DNA of 16,252 nt, taken from contig CAZLIC010000091.1 of the NCBI GenBank assembly GCA_964559535.1, positions 1 to 16,252 of the forward strand, read 5' to 3'. The stretch comes from CAZLIC01 sp964559535. GTDB lineage: Bacteria; Pseudomonadota; Alphaproteobacteria; Rhodobacterales; Rhodobacteraceae. The translations under genes were made by a program, and so were the position numbers. This document shows, piece by piece, positions 6,595 to 14,045 of the stretch (position 1 is its first letter; every line of letters begins with the position of its first letter). Under the pieces are notes generated by a model. The model was not told the DNA's origin. It made no database searches and saw only the letters and a list, made by a program, of their open reading frames with translations.

Positions 6595-8907
6595 ATGACC
6601 GACTTTGTCATCAACCAGGCGCTGGACGGCGTCACCGATTTCACGCTGTTCGAGCGGTTCTACGATTGGAGCGGCGGCAACATCGACCGGATCGGCGCGT
6701 TCACCGACATTGCCCCCGGCGACACCTACACGCTGAATTTCACGCTCAGCGGCATCCGCGTCCGCATCCGGTCGATGGAAATCGATTTTCGCGATCAGAC
6801 CACGGACATTCCCGACCCCGGCGTTGTGAACTTCTTCGACACAAATGACGGCGGCAACCGGCGGATCGACTTTCTGGGGCTTGCCGCAGGTGTCACGAAC
6901 ATCAGCCTGATCGGAACGCGCATCCAACTCATTCGCGGCGCGTTCGAGGATGTCGGCACCTCGGCAAACATCACCCTTGGGTCGGCCCGGACCACTGCAA
7001 TCGACCTCTACTTCGGCGACAACACGATCACGGCGGGCAGCGGCATTGTCAATTCAGTTCTGCTGGCCGGCGGCGACGACACGGTCAACGGCGGCAGCGG
7101 GTTGCTGGAATTCGTCCGCCTGGGCAGCGGTGACAACCTGTTCAATGGCGGCAGCGGCTTCACCGGGACGCTGACAGCCCTTGAAGGAAACGACACGGTC
7201 AACGGTGGCACCGGCGGGATGGAATTGGTGAATCTTGGCGGTGGCAACAACACCTTCAACGGCGGAACGGGCGCCGTCGGAATTGTCTATGCCCTCGGCA
7301 ACAACACCATTAACCTCAACGGCGAGACCGAGTTCATCCGGCTGGGCGGCGGAATCAGCACGATCACCGTCGGCGCGGTGGATGTGTATTCGATGCTGTC
7401 CTACAGCGGCACCAACACCGTCACCCTCAACGGCGGCTTCGTGCGCAACATCGGGTTCAGCGGCGGCGTAGACGTTGTCACGCTGAACGGCGGCTCGGTC
7501 CGCGAGATGGGGCTGGGCAGCAACGACGACACGCTGACGATCAGCAATGGCGGGCGTGTCGATGTTGCCAACCTGGGTGACGGCGTGAACACGATCGACT
7601 TGCTTAGCGGGTCCATCGGGGCGTTGCGTACATCGCTTGGCAACGACACGCTGACCGTTGGCACCGGATCGGACATCGACAGCGCGAACCTGGGCGACGG
7701 GCGCAACACCGTCACCGTGGCGACGGGCGCGCAGATCAACACGCTGACCGGCAATCTGGGCGATGACCGGATCACCCTGCAGGGCGATGCGCGCATCCTG
7801 ACGATCAAGGTCGATGGCGGCAACAACCGGCTGACCACGGCAGCGGGGAACGTCGAGAGCTACTATGCCTTCAACGGCAACAACACGCTGAACATCGGCA
7901 GCGGCGGCATCCAGCAGGTCACGCTGTCGGGTGCAGGCACGCATGCGATCACGGCGCAGGGGTATGTGGGGTCGCTTCAGGTGTCCGATACCGGGGCGAC
8001 CACCGTCACGCTGAACGGCGGCGCGGGGGCGGTCCAGCTGGGCAGCGGCAACGACCGGGTGACGACCAGCGGCAACTTCGTGCGCACCATCGCCACCGGC
8101 GACGGCAACGACCGGGTGACGGTCGCTGGCGGTGGTGTGCTGATCGACACCGGCAACGGCAACGACACGATCACCACGGGGGCCGAGTTCGTGCGCATCG
8201 TCACGGCCGGTGCTGGCAATGACGTGGTGAACGTCGGTGCCGGGTCGGTTGACACGGTCCGGCTAAGCGATGGCGATGACCGGGTGAACATCACCAACAT
8301 GGGGCCGGATGGCACGGTGTTCGTCGGGGGAGGAGCGGGCATCGACACCGCAGATCTCAGCGGCATGGGGGTCGCCCTTTTGCTGACGCTGTTCGATGAC
8401 CTTCGCCTGCAGAACCCGGGCGCCCCCGGCGGTGCCCTTGACGCACCGGGAACCGGGTATGTCTATCTGGCCGTCGAAAACCTGATCGGTGGCGCCTTCA
8501 ACGATGCCTTGACCGGCAACGGCGTCGCCAACGTCCTGACCGGCGCCAACGGCAATGACACCCTCGGCGGCCTGCTGGGCAACGACACGCTGAACGGCGG
8601 CGACGGCAATGACGTGTTCGACGGCGGCGAGGGCAACGACCTGATCATCGCGGGCAAGGGTAGCGATATGGCAACCGGTGGCGCCGGTCGAGACGTGTTC
8701 CAGTTCGATTTCGCCAATGGCACCAAGACCGTGACCGACTTCGACGTGGGCCGCGACCGGATTGATCTGGGCACCACCACCGCGCTGGGGCAGGTCACCT
8801 TCACCCAGGACGGGCTGAACGTGCGCGTTGTGGGCGGCGGCATCACCGTGCTGGTGCTGGACGAGACGGTGGCCACGATGCAGGACGCCGGCAACTTCTT
8901 GTTCTGA
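6595..8907 (+). CDS. Secreted 19/20-residue-repeat beta-solenoid protein with C-terminal RTX block (paralogue 2)
   Basis: A 770-residue paralogue of the preceding gene, colinear over its whole length. Residues 1-94 are the non-repetitive N-terminal domain, starting MTDFVINQALDG. Residues 95-555 hold about 24 coils, mostly 19-20 residues. A linker at about 580-625 carries a Pro/Gly-rich insertion absent from paralogue 1. RTX nonapeptides occupy 630-702, and the tail with TKTVTDFDVGRD ends NFLF. There is no Sec signal peptide, consistent with type I export. AGGGAGG sits about 6 nt before the ATG, a strong ribosome site. The 191-bp upstream gap contains the hairpin at 6426-6453. The next gene, the LolC/E permease, starts 17 bp after the stop with no hairpin between, so read-through into lolCD is likely. 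Expected to bind calcium outside the cell; ligand and role are unknown. Confidence 0.9.
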   Translation: MTDFVINQALDGVTDFTLFERFYDWSGGNIDRIGAFTDIAPGDTYTLNFTLSGIRVRIRSMEIDFRDQTTDIPDPGVVNFFDTNDGGNRRIDFLGLAAGVTNISLIGTRIQLIRGAFEDVGTSANITLGSARTTAIDLYFGDNTITAGSGIVNSVLLAGGDDTVNGGSGLLEFVRLGSGDNLFNGGSGFTGTLTALEGNDTVNGGTGGMELVNLGGGNNTFNGGTGAVGIVYALGNNTINLNGETEFIRLGGGISTITVGAVDVYSMLSYSGTNTVTLNGGFVRNIGFSGGVDVVTLNGGSVREMGLGSNDDTLTISNGGRVDVANLGDGVNTIDLLSGSIGALRTSLGNDTLTVGTGSDIDSANLGDGRNTVTVATGAQINTLTGNLGDDRITLQGDARILTIKVDGGNNRLTTAAGNVESYYAFNGNNTLNIGSGGIQQVTLSGAGTHAITAQGYVGSLQVSDTGATTVTLNGGAGAVQLGSGNDRVTTSGNFVRTIATGDGNDRVTVAGGGVLIDTGNGNDTITTGAEFVRIVTAGAGNDVVNVGAGSVDTVRLSDGDDRVNITNMGPDGTVFVGGGAGIDTADLSGMGVALLLTLFDDLRLQNPGAPGGALDAPGTGYVYLAVENLIGGAFNDALTGNGVANVLTGANGNDTLGGLLGNDTLNGGDGNDVFDGGEGNDLIIAGKGSDMATGGAGRDVFQFDFANGTKTVTDFDVGRDRIDLGTTTALGQVTFTQDGLNVRVVGGGITVLVLDETVATMQDAGNFLF
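6877..8259 (+). repeat. About 24 in-frame coding repeats of 51-69 bp in paralogue 2
   Basis: Codons 95-555 form the same coil series as in paralogue 1. Most coils are 19 or 20 residues, with a 17-residue coil near residues 232-248 and a 23-residue one near 114-136. The first five full coils share an NGG after the strand, matching coils 2 and 3 of paralogue 1, so the array order is conserved between the two genes. Confidence 0.75.
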
Positions 8908-8924
8908 CCGGGCCTTGACGGGCC

Positions 8925-10238
8925 ATGGCGCAAGGGCCAAACCCTGCCGCCATGGCCACCCGCACCCCCCCCTTTGCCGCCTTCGAGTTCATGATCGCCT
9001 GGCGTTACCTGCGCGCCCGCCGCGCCGAAGGCGGGGTCAGCGTGATGACCTGGATCAGCCTGGTGGGCATCACGCTGGCGGTGTTCGCGCTGATCGCCAC
9101 GCTGGCGGTGCGCGCCGGGTTCCGCGCCGAGTTCGTGGACACCATCCTGGGCGCCAATGCCCACATGACCGTGTACGCGGCGCAGCGGCCCGATGAAAAC
9201 GGCAAGCTGGTCGAAGGCTTTGCCGATTATGACGCCATGGCCGAACGGCTGCGCGCGGTGCCTGGCGTCACCCGCGCCGCGCCCATGGTGAAAGCGCAGG
9301 TGATGGCCACGGCCAACGGCCGCAACGCGGGCGTCGAGCTGTACGGGATGCGCGCCGAAGATGTGGCGAGCCTTCCCCGCATCGGCCAGCCGGAAGCGGC
9401 GCAGGGCGACCTTGCCGCACTGGAGGGTGGCATCGCCATCGGCTCGGGCATCGCGCGTGAGCTTGCAGTGACGGTGGGCGACCGCATCCGCATCATCTCG
9501 CCCGATGGCGCCAAAACGGCCTTCGGCACCAGCCCACGGGTGATGGGCTACGAAGTGGTCTACATCTTCACCGCCGGTCGCTACGACATCGACCGCACCC
9601 GCGCCTACCTGCCCCTGGCCGCGGGGCAGGAGTTCCTGAACATGGAGGGGCGCGCGGACGAGATCGAGGTGATGGTGGAAAACCCCGAAGCCATCGACAC
9701 TTACGCCCCGGCCATCATGCAGGCCGGGGGGCCGGATGCGCTGTTGTGGAGCTGGCTGGACAGCTCGGGCGCCTGGCTGCGGGCGCTGACCATTGAAGAC
9801 AACGTGATGTTCGTGATCCTGTCGATCTTGGTGCTGATCGCCTCGATGAACATCGTGTCGGGCCTGATCATGCTGGTGAAGAACAAGGGGCGCGACATCG
9901 GCATCCTGCGCACCATGGGGCTGACCGAGGCATCGGTCCTGCGGATTTTCTTTCTGTGCGGCGCGTTCACCGGCATCGTGGGCACCCTGTGCGGAGTGGT
10001 GCTGGGCTGCCTGTTCGCGCTGTACATCGACCCGATCTTTGCCGCGGTGAACTATGTTTCCGGCGGCGGGGTGTGGGACCCGTCGATCCGCGGGTTGTAC
10101 CGGCTGCCGGCCGAATTGCACCTGGGTGACGTGCTGTCGGCGGTGGCGCTGTCGCTGGGGCTTTCCTTTGCCGTCACATGGTTTCCCGCCCGCCGCGCGG
10201 CGCGGCTGAACCCCGTCGAGGCGCTGCGCTATGAGTGA
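8925..10238 (+). CDS. lolC: Lipoprotein-releasing ABC transporter permease, LolC/LolE family
   Basis: Inner-membrane subunit of the Lol transporter, which extracts mature outer-membrane lipoproteins and hands them to LolA. The 437 residues show the family layout: an N-terminal segment with AWRYLRARR, a transmembrane helix near 42-64, a large periplasmic domain at ~65-290, three helices near 294-318, 341-367 and 401-420, and the C-terminal NPVEALRYE. Only one permease gene precedes lolD, so it probably serves both LolC and LolE roles as a homodimer, as described for LolF-type proteins. The start is uncertain: ATG at 8925 and ATG at 8952 (MATRTPPF) are both in frame and neither has a clear Shine-Dalgarno; the shorter form resembles relatives I recall. 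The gene overlaps lolD by 8 bp and follows the repeat-protein gene by 17 bp. Confidence 0.93.
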   Translation: MAQGPNPAAMATRTPPFAAFEFMIAWRYLRARRAEGGVSVMTWISLVGITLAVFALIATLAVRAGFRAEFVDTILGANAHMTVYAAQRPDENGKLVEGFADYDAMAERLRAVPGVTRAAPMVKAQVMATANGRNAGVELYGMRAEDVASLPRIGQPEAAQGDLAALEGGIAIGSGIARELAVTVGDRIRIISPDGAKTAFGTSPRVMGYEVVYIFTAGRYDIDRTRAYLPLAAGQEFLNMEGRADEIEVMVENPEAIDTYAPAIMQAGGPDALLWSWLDSSGAWLRALTIEDNVMFVILSILVLIASMNIVSGLIMLVKNKGRDIGILRTMGLTEASVLRIFFLCGAFTGIVGTLCGVVLGCLFALYIDPIFAAVNYVSGGGVWDPSIRGLYRLPAELHLGDVLSAVALSLGLSFAVTWFPARRAARLNPVEALRYE

Positions 10239-10911
10239 GGCGCTGTCGCTGCAAGACGTTGAAAAGGCCTACAACCGCGGCAAGCCGGGCGAAGTGGCGG
10301 TGCTGCGCGGCGTGTCGCTGACGCTGGCGGCAGGTGAGGTCGTGGCGCTGGTGGCGCCGTCGGGGGCGGGCAAGTCCACGCTTCTGCACATCGCCGGGCT
10401 GCTGGACGTGCCCGACAGCGGCCGGTTGGCCTATGCCGGGCGGCAGATGGGCGGCCTGGGTGATGCCGCGCGCACCGCGGCGCGGCGGGCCGAGGTGGGG
10501 TTCGTATACCAGTTCCACCATCTGCTGCCCGAGTTCACTGCGGAAGAAAACGTGGTGCTGCCGCAACTTGCAAATGGTGTGGGCCGCCCGCAGGCGGTGG
10601 CGCGGGCGCGCGAGTTGCTGGCAAGTGTCGGCGTGGGGCCGCGGGCAGGGCACCGCCCGGCCGAGTTGTCGGGCGGCGAGCAACAGCGGGTGGCGTTCTG
10701 CCGCGCGCTGGCCAACGCGCCCCGCCTTCTGCTGGCGGACGAGCCCACCGGCAACCTGGACCCCGGCACGTCGGACGTGGTGTTCGGCACGCTGATGGAT
10801 CTGGTGCGCGGCACCGGCATGGCGGCGCTGATCGCCACCCACAACCTGCAGCTTGCGGCGCGGATGGACCGGGTGGTGCGGCTGGATGCGGGCCGGGTGG
10901 TGGCAGCCTGA
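10231..10911 (+). CDS. lolD: Lipoprotein-releasing ABC transporter ATPase LolD
   Basis: Cytoplasmic ATPase that powers lipoprotein release by the LolC/E permease. At 226 residues it has the normal LolD length. Motifs: Walker A APSGAGKST at 42-50, Q-loop glutamine at 94, signature LSGGE at 146-150, Walker B LLLADEPTGNLD from 166, and the H-loop histidine at 204. The LSGGEQQRVAFCRAL and ADEPTGNLD stretches are typical of the LolD/MacB-type ATPase group. The ATG lies inside the last codons of the permease gene (ATGAGTGA, 8-bp overlap), which implies translational coupling and matched subunit amounts. The cytochrome gene begins 63 bp after its stop. Confidence 0.96.
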   Translation: MSEALSLQDVEKAYNRGKPGEVAVLRGVSLTLAAGEVVALVAPSGAGKSTLLHIAGLLDVPDSGRLAYAGRQMGGLGDAARTAARRAEVGFVYQFHHLLPEFTAEENVVLPQLANGVGRPQAVARARELLASVGVGPRAGHRPAELSGGEQQRVAFCRALANAPRLLLADEPTGNLDPGTSDVVFGTLMDLVRGTGMAALIATHNLQLAARMDRVVRLDAGRVVAA

Positions 10912-10974
10912 CCCCCGCTTGCCCTTGGCCGCAGGGGCGTGCGACACTGCGGCAAAACCCAGGGAGCAAGGGCG

Positions 10975-11385
10975 ATGCGACACCTTCATCTTTCGGGAAT
11001 TGCTGTTGTTCTTCTGGGTGTTGCCGCGTGCGACACGGCGCCCCCCGTGTCCAGCGGCAAGGCCGATTTTGCCACCTACTGCGCGGCCTGCCACAGTGAC
11101 ACCGCGCAGGGCGCTGGCCCCGCCAGCCCCACGCTGACCCGCACCCCGCCCGACCTGACCACGCTGGCGCGCCGCAACGGGGGCGTGTTCCCGGCCACCC
11201 GGGTGATGGCCAAGGTCTGGGGCAACGGCGGCGGACCGGCCCATGCCACCGACGTGATGCCCGGTTTCGGGCCGCTTCTGGACAGCGACCTGGTGCCCTA
11301 CAACGGGGGGGACGGCATCGAGACGCCGACACCGGTGCGGTTGGTGCAGGTGGCGGAATACCTGCGGTCGTTGCAGCAGCCTTGA
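10975..11385 (+). CDS. Lipid-anchored class I cytochrome c
   Basis: A 136-residue c-type cytochrome. The first 18 residues form a lipoprotein signal peptide with lipobox VAAC, so the mature protein would start at lipidated Cys19. The haem-attachment motif CAACH is at 36-40, and Met95 in VMPGFG is the likely axial ligand. The ATG at 10975 is preferred over an in-frame upstream ATG at 10939: it gives a clean signal peptide and has the purine-rich AGGGAGCAAGG just upstream. It is expected to be a periplasm-facing electron carrier tethered to a membrane. It follows lolD by 63 bp on the same strand, perhaps in the same transcript; its lipidation would make it a Lol substrate if sorted outward. The specific redox partner is not evident. 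Confidence 0.9.
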   Translation: MRHLHLSGIAVVLLGVAACDTAPPVSSGKADFATYCAACHSDTAQGAGPASPTLTRTPPDLTTLARRNGGVFPATRVMAKVWGNGGGPAHATDVMPGFGPLLDSDLVPYNGGDGIETPTPVRLVQVAEYLRSLQQP

Positions 11386-11395
11386 CTGCAACCCC

Positions 11396-11418
11396 CTGCG
11401 CGCGCCGGACGGGCGCAG
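11396..11418. terminator. Possible hairpin between convergent cytochrome and DUF1194 genes
   Basis: CTGCGCGCG and CGGGCGCAG pair over 9 nt with one mismatch and a 5-nt loop, in the 48-bp gap between convergent genes. Without a T-run the call as a bidirectional terminator is weak. Confidence 0.3.
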
Positions 11419-11433
11419 ACCGCAGCGGACAAA

Positions 11434-12165
11434 TCAGGGCGCGGTGACGCGAAGCAGTGCCGCCTGCCAGCCCGGAACTGGCGTCTGGCCCGCGATCTCG
11501 AGGATGAGCTTGCGGCGCACCGCCTCGGCAAAGGTCTCCGCCGACTCGGCGGCAATGACAAACGCGCCGGGGCCGCCGATGATCTCGCGCTCGAACCGTT
11601 CCACCAGATCGCCGCCGCTGCCCGAGGCCGGGCCCGAACAGCCACGGCACAGGATGGCCAGGCCGTTGATGGTGATGCCCGCGTCCAGCGCCGCCTGCCG
11701 GGCAGGCGCAACGGGCGGACCATTGCGGTTGTTGGCGCTGTCGCCCGAAAAATCGATCACCTTGCGCAGACCATCCAGACTGTTCGTCTCGATCAGCTCG
11801 GTGCCCTTGGCCAGCGCCGCGCCGATGGCATTGCGGCCGAAGGCAAGGCGGGGGGCGGCCAGCAGGTCTTCGGCAAAGCCCTGCGCCGCGGCGGGGCCGT
11901 CAATCACCGTCCATGGGACGACCACATCCTGCGCATCGGCCGCGGCCCATTCGACATAGGTGATCGCCACGCGGCCCGTCAGCGTGCTGGCAATGGCGTC
12001 CAGCACGCGGGGGTCGGTGATCGCCTGCGCATAGCCCTGCCGCTGGAAGGCGGCTTCGGCCGCGTCGATCGATCCGGTGACATCGGCCAGCAGCACCAGT
12101 TCCACGTCCACCTCCTCGGCGGAGGCGGGCAAGGCGAGGAAGGGCAGGGCAAGCAACACGCGCAT
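11434..12165 (-). CDS. Exported DUF1194 (VWA-like) protein
   Basis: A 243-residue protein with a signal peptide (MRVLLALPFLALPASA, cleavage expected near residue 16). The rest resembles the DUF1194 family, a von Willebrand factor A-like fold: ELVLLADVTGSID at 22-34 supplies a MIDAS-like D-x-T-x-S (Asp28, Thr30, Ser32), and VIDFSGDSANN at 136-146 is the second hallmark. Residues 173-176 are CRGC, a possible disulphide pair. It probably acts in the periplasm as a metal-dependent protein-binding module; its partner is unknown. The start is fixed: an in-frame TAG lies four codons upstream, and no Shine-Dalgarno is visible in that gap, so a leaderless or weakly initiated mRNA is possible. The gene is convergent with the cytochrome and divergent from the TauE/SafE gene (167-bp spacer). 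Confidence 0.88.
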   Translation of the reverse strand: MRVLLALPFLALPASAEEVDVELVLLADVTGSIDAAEAAFQRQGYAQAITDPRVLDAIASTLTGRVAITYVEWAAADAQDVVVPWTVIDGPAAAQGFAEDLLAAPRLAFGRNAIGAALAKGTELIETNSLDGLRKVIDFSGDSANNRNGPPVAPARQAALDAGITINGLAILCRGCSGPASGSGGDLVERFEREIIGGPGAFVIAAESAETFAEAVRRKLILEIAGQTPVPGWQAALLRVTAP

Positions 12166-12332
12166 GGGCAGAGGCTATGGCGTGCGGGGCGGAACGCCAT
12201 TCACGCCTGCGTGTACTGCGCGGTGTGACGCGGGCACGGGTCGGCTGCGCCAAGCAGGCCAAGGCGCGGGAATCCTTTGACTTCGCGGCCTTTGCGCCGC
12301 ACGGTTCCCGTATCCGGGGGGCGCGGGGGCGC

Positions 12333-13256
12333 ATGCAGCTTTACCTGCCGATTGCCGAAGTTTCGGTCGATGGCCTGGTCCTGTTCGGGATTGGCGGGAT
12401 TGTCGGCCTGTTGTCGGGGATGTTCGGCGTGGGCGGCGGGTTCCTGATCACGCCGCTGCTGTTCTTCATGGGCATTCCGCCCGCCGTGGCCGTGGCGACG
12501 GGGGGCAACCAGGTGGTGGCCTCGTCGGTGTCGGGCGTGCTGGCGCAGTGGCGGCGGCGCGGGGTGGATGTGGCGATGGGCAGCGTGCTCTTGGCGGGCG
12601 GCGTGGCCGGGTCGGCGGGCGGCATCTGGGTGTTCGCCTGGATGACGCGGGCCGGGCAGGTGGACCTGTTCGTGCAGCTGGCCTACGTGCTGTTCCTGGG
12701 CAGCATCGGCGCCATGATGTTCCGCGAAAGCCTGGGCGCCCTCTTGCGGGCGCGGGCGGGCGGGGCGCCGGTGCGGCGCGGGGCCACGCACAACTGGGTG
12801 CAGCGGTTGCCGCTGAAGATGAAATTCCGCACCTCGGGTCTGTACATCAGCGTGATCCCGCCCCTGCTGGTAGGCGCGGCGGTGGGGTTTCTTGCAGCGA
12901 TCATGGGCGTGGGCGGCGGGTTCATCATGGTGCCCGCGATGATCTACCTGCTGGGGATGCCGACGAAGGTGGTGGTGGGCACGTCGCTGTTCCAGATCAT
13001 GTTCGTGGCGGCCTTCACCACGGTGATGCATGCGGTGAACAGCCAGACGGTGGATCTGGTGCTGGCGCTGGTGCTGATTCTGGGTGGCGTGATGGGGGCA
13101 CAGGTGGGCGCGCGGCTGGGTCTGCGGCTGAAGGCCGAGCAGTTGCGCATCCTGCTGGCGCTTCTGGTGCTGGCGGTGGCAGGCAAGATCGCGCTTGACC
13201 TCGTGCTGACGCCGACCGAGGTCTATTCGCTGCAGGCCGGGCGGGTGGTGCCATGA
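12333..13256 (+). CDS. TauE/SafE family membrane transporter (TSUP)
   Basis: A 307-residue polytopic inner-membrane protein of the TauE/SafE (TSUP) family, whose studied members export sulfite, sulfonate-derived or related organic anions. The family's internal duplication is visible: GMFGVGGGFLITP at 29-41 and IMGVGGGFIMVP at 190-201, each within a long hydrophobic stretch; other membrane segments lie near 83-104, 112-130, 170-200, 218-234, 241-258 and 271-290. The ATG at 12333 (MQLYLPIAEVSV) is preferred; upstream in-frame codons would add an Arg-rich, non-membrane extension. It overlaps the next gene by 4 bp (ATGA), a pairing common in alphaproteobacteria, so the two products probably act together. 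Substrate is not determinable here; there are no sulfur-metabolism genes nearby. Confidence 0.92.
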   Translation: MQLYLPIAEVSVDGLVLFGIGGIVGLLSGMFGVGGGFLITPLLFFMGIPPAVAVATGGNQVVASSVSGVLAQWRRRGVDVAMGSVLLAGGVAGSAGGIWVFAWMTRAGQVDLFVQLAYVLFLGSIGAMMFRESLGALLRARAGGAPVRRGATHNWVQRLPLKMKFRTSGLYISVIPPLLVGAAVGFLAAIMGVGGGFIMVPAMIYLLGMPTKVVVGTSLFQIMFVAAFTTVMHAVNSQTVDLVLALVLILGGVMGAQVGARLGLRLKAEQLRILLALLVLAVAGKIALDLVLTPTEVYSLQAGRVVP

Positions 13257-14005
13257 TTCGTGCGCTGTGCCTTCTCTTGGCACTGGCCCTGCCCGCAGCG
13301 GGGGAAGAGATCGTCGCGGGCCTCAGCCAGGGCAGCGTGGCGATCACCGCCGATTTCACCGGCGAGGAAATCCTGATCTACGGCGCGGTCAAGCGGCAGG
13401 CGCCGCCGCCCGACGGTGCGCTGGACGTGGCGATCACGGTCGAGGGGCCGTCCACCGCCGTGGCCGTCCGCCGGAAAGAGCGCGTCTGGGGCATCTGGAT
13501 GAACACCGATTCGGTCTGGATCGACGCGGCGCCCTCGCTGTACGCGGTGGCCTCGACCCGGCCGCTGGAGGACATCCTCTTGCCGGAAACCGACCTGATC
13601 CACCGCATTTCCGTGCCCCGCGCCATCCAGGCCACCGCCGCGGCGGGCAGGTCCAGCGAGGCGCCGGTGTTCGTGGCGGCGCTCTTGCGGCTGCGGGCGG
13701 CCGAGGGGCGGTACGAGGCGCCGGGAAAGGGTGTGCAGCTGGTGGAGGACACGCTGTTTCGCACCGACATCCGCCTGCCGCCCGACCTGACCGAGGGCGA
13801 CTACCGCGTACGCATGTTCCTGCTGCGCGGCGGCCGGGTGGTGGACTGGACCGAGGCGCTGATCCCGGTGCGCAAGGCCGGCATCGAGCGGGCGATCTAC
13901 AGCCTGTCGCAGTCGCAGCCGCTGCTGTACGGGCTGTTGTCGGTGGTGCTGGCAGTGGTGGCGGGGTGGGGCGCCTCGGCAGCGTTCCGGCTGTTGCGGA
14001 TCTAG
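13253..14005 (+). CDS. TIGR02186-type membrane-anchored protein
   Basis: A 250-residue protein with an N-terminal signal peptide (MIRALCLLLALALPAAG), a periplasmic body of about 205 residues beginning EEIVAGLSQGSVAITADFTG, and one C-terminal transmembrane helix near 224-247 followed by a short tail. This matches the putative transmembrane family TIGR02186 (Alph_Pro_TM), typically found beside TauE/SafE permeases in alphaproteobacteria. The start codon overlaps the stop of the permease gene (ATGA), so the two are translationally coupled and probably form a complex. The biochemical role is unknown; no catalytic motif is visible. Confidence 0.9.
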   Translation: MIRALCLLLALALPAAGEEIVAGLSQGSVAITADFTGEEILIYGAVKRQAPPPDGALDVAITVEGPSTAVAVRRKERVWGIWMNTDSVWIDAAPSLYAVASTRPLEDILLPETDLIHRISVPRAIQATAAAGRSSEAPVFVAALLRLRAAEGRYEAPGKGVQLVEDTLFRTDIRLPPDLTEGDYRVRMFLLRGGRVVDWTEALIPVRKAGIERAIYSLSQSQPLLYGLLSVVLAVVAGWGASAAFRLLRI

Positions 14006-14023
14006 CGGTGCGGGCGCGCAACC

Positions 14024-14038
14024 GGCGTGGCGCACGCC
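14024..14038. terminator. Small hairpin GGCGTG-GCG-CACGCC between convergent genes
   Basis: A perfect 6-bp stem with a 3-nt loop in the 40-bp gap between the convergent TIGR02186 and RTX genes. It could act as a shared terminator, but there is no T-tract on either side. Confidence 0.35.
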
Positions 14039-14045
14039 CTTCGGG

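Noticed and set aside
8463..10121. A 552-codon minus-strand frame opposite paralogue 2 and the LolC/E permease
   Set aside because: It is a shadow frame; it spans two clear plus-strand genes and has no ribosome site or domain.
12201..13283. A 360-codon minus-strand frame opposite the TauE/SafE gene
   Set aside because: The translation is His/Gln/Arg-rich and typical of the antisense of a GC-rich membrane protein. The plus-strand protein has the duplicated TSUP motif.
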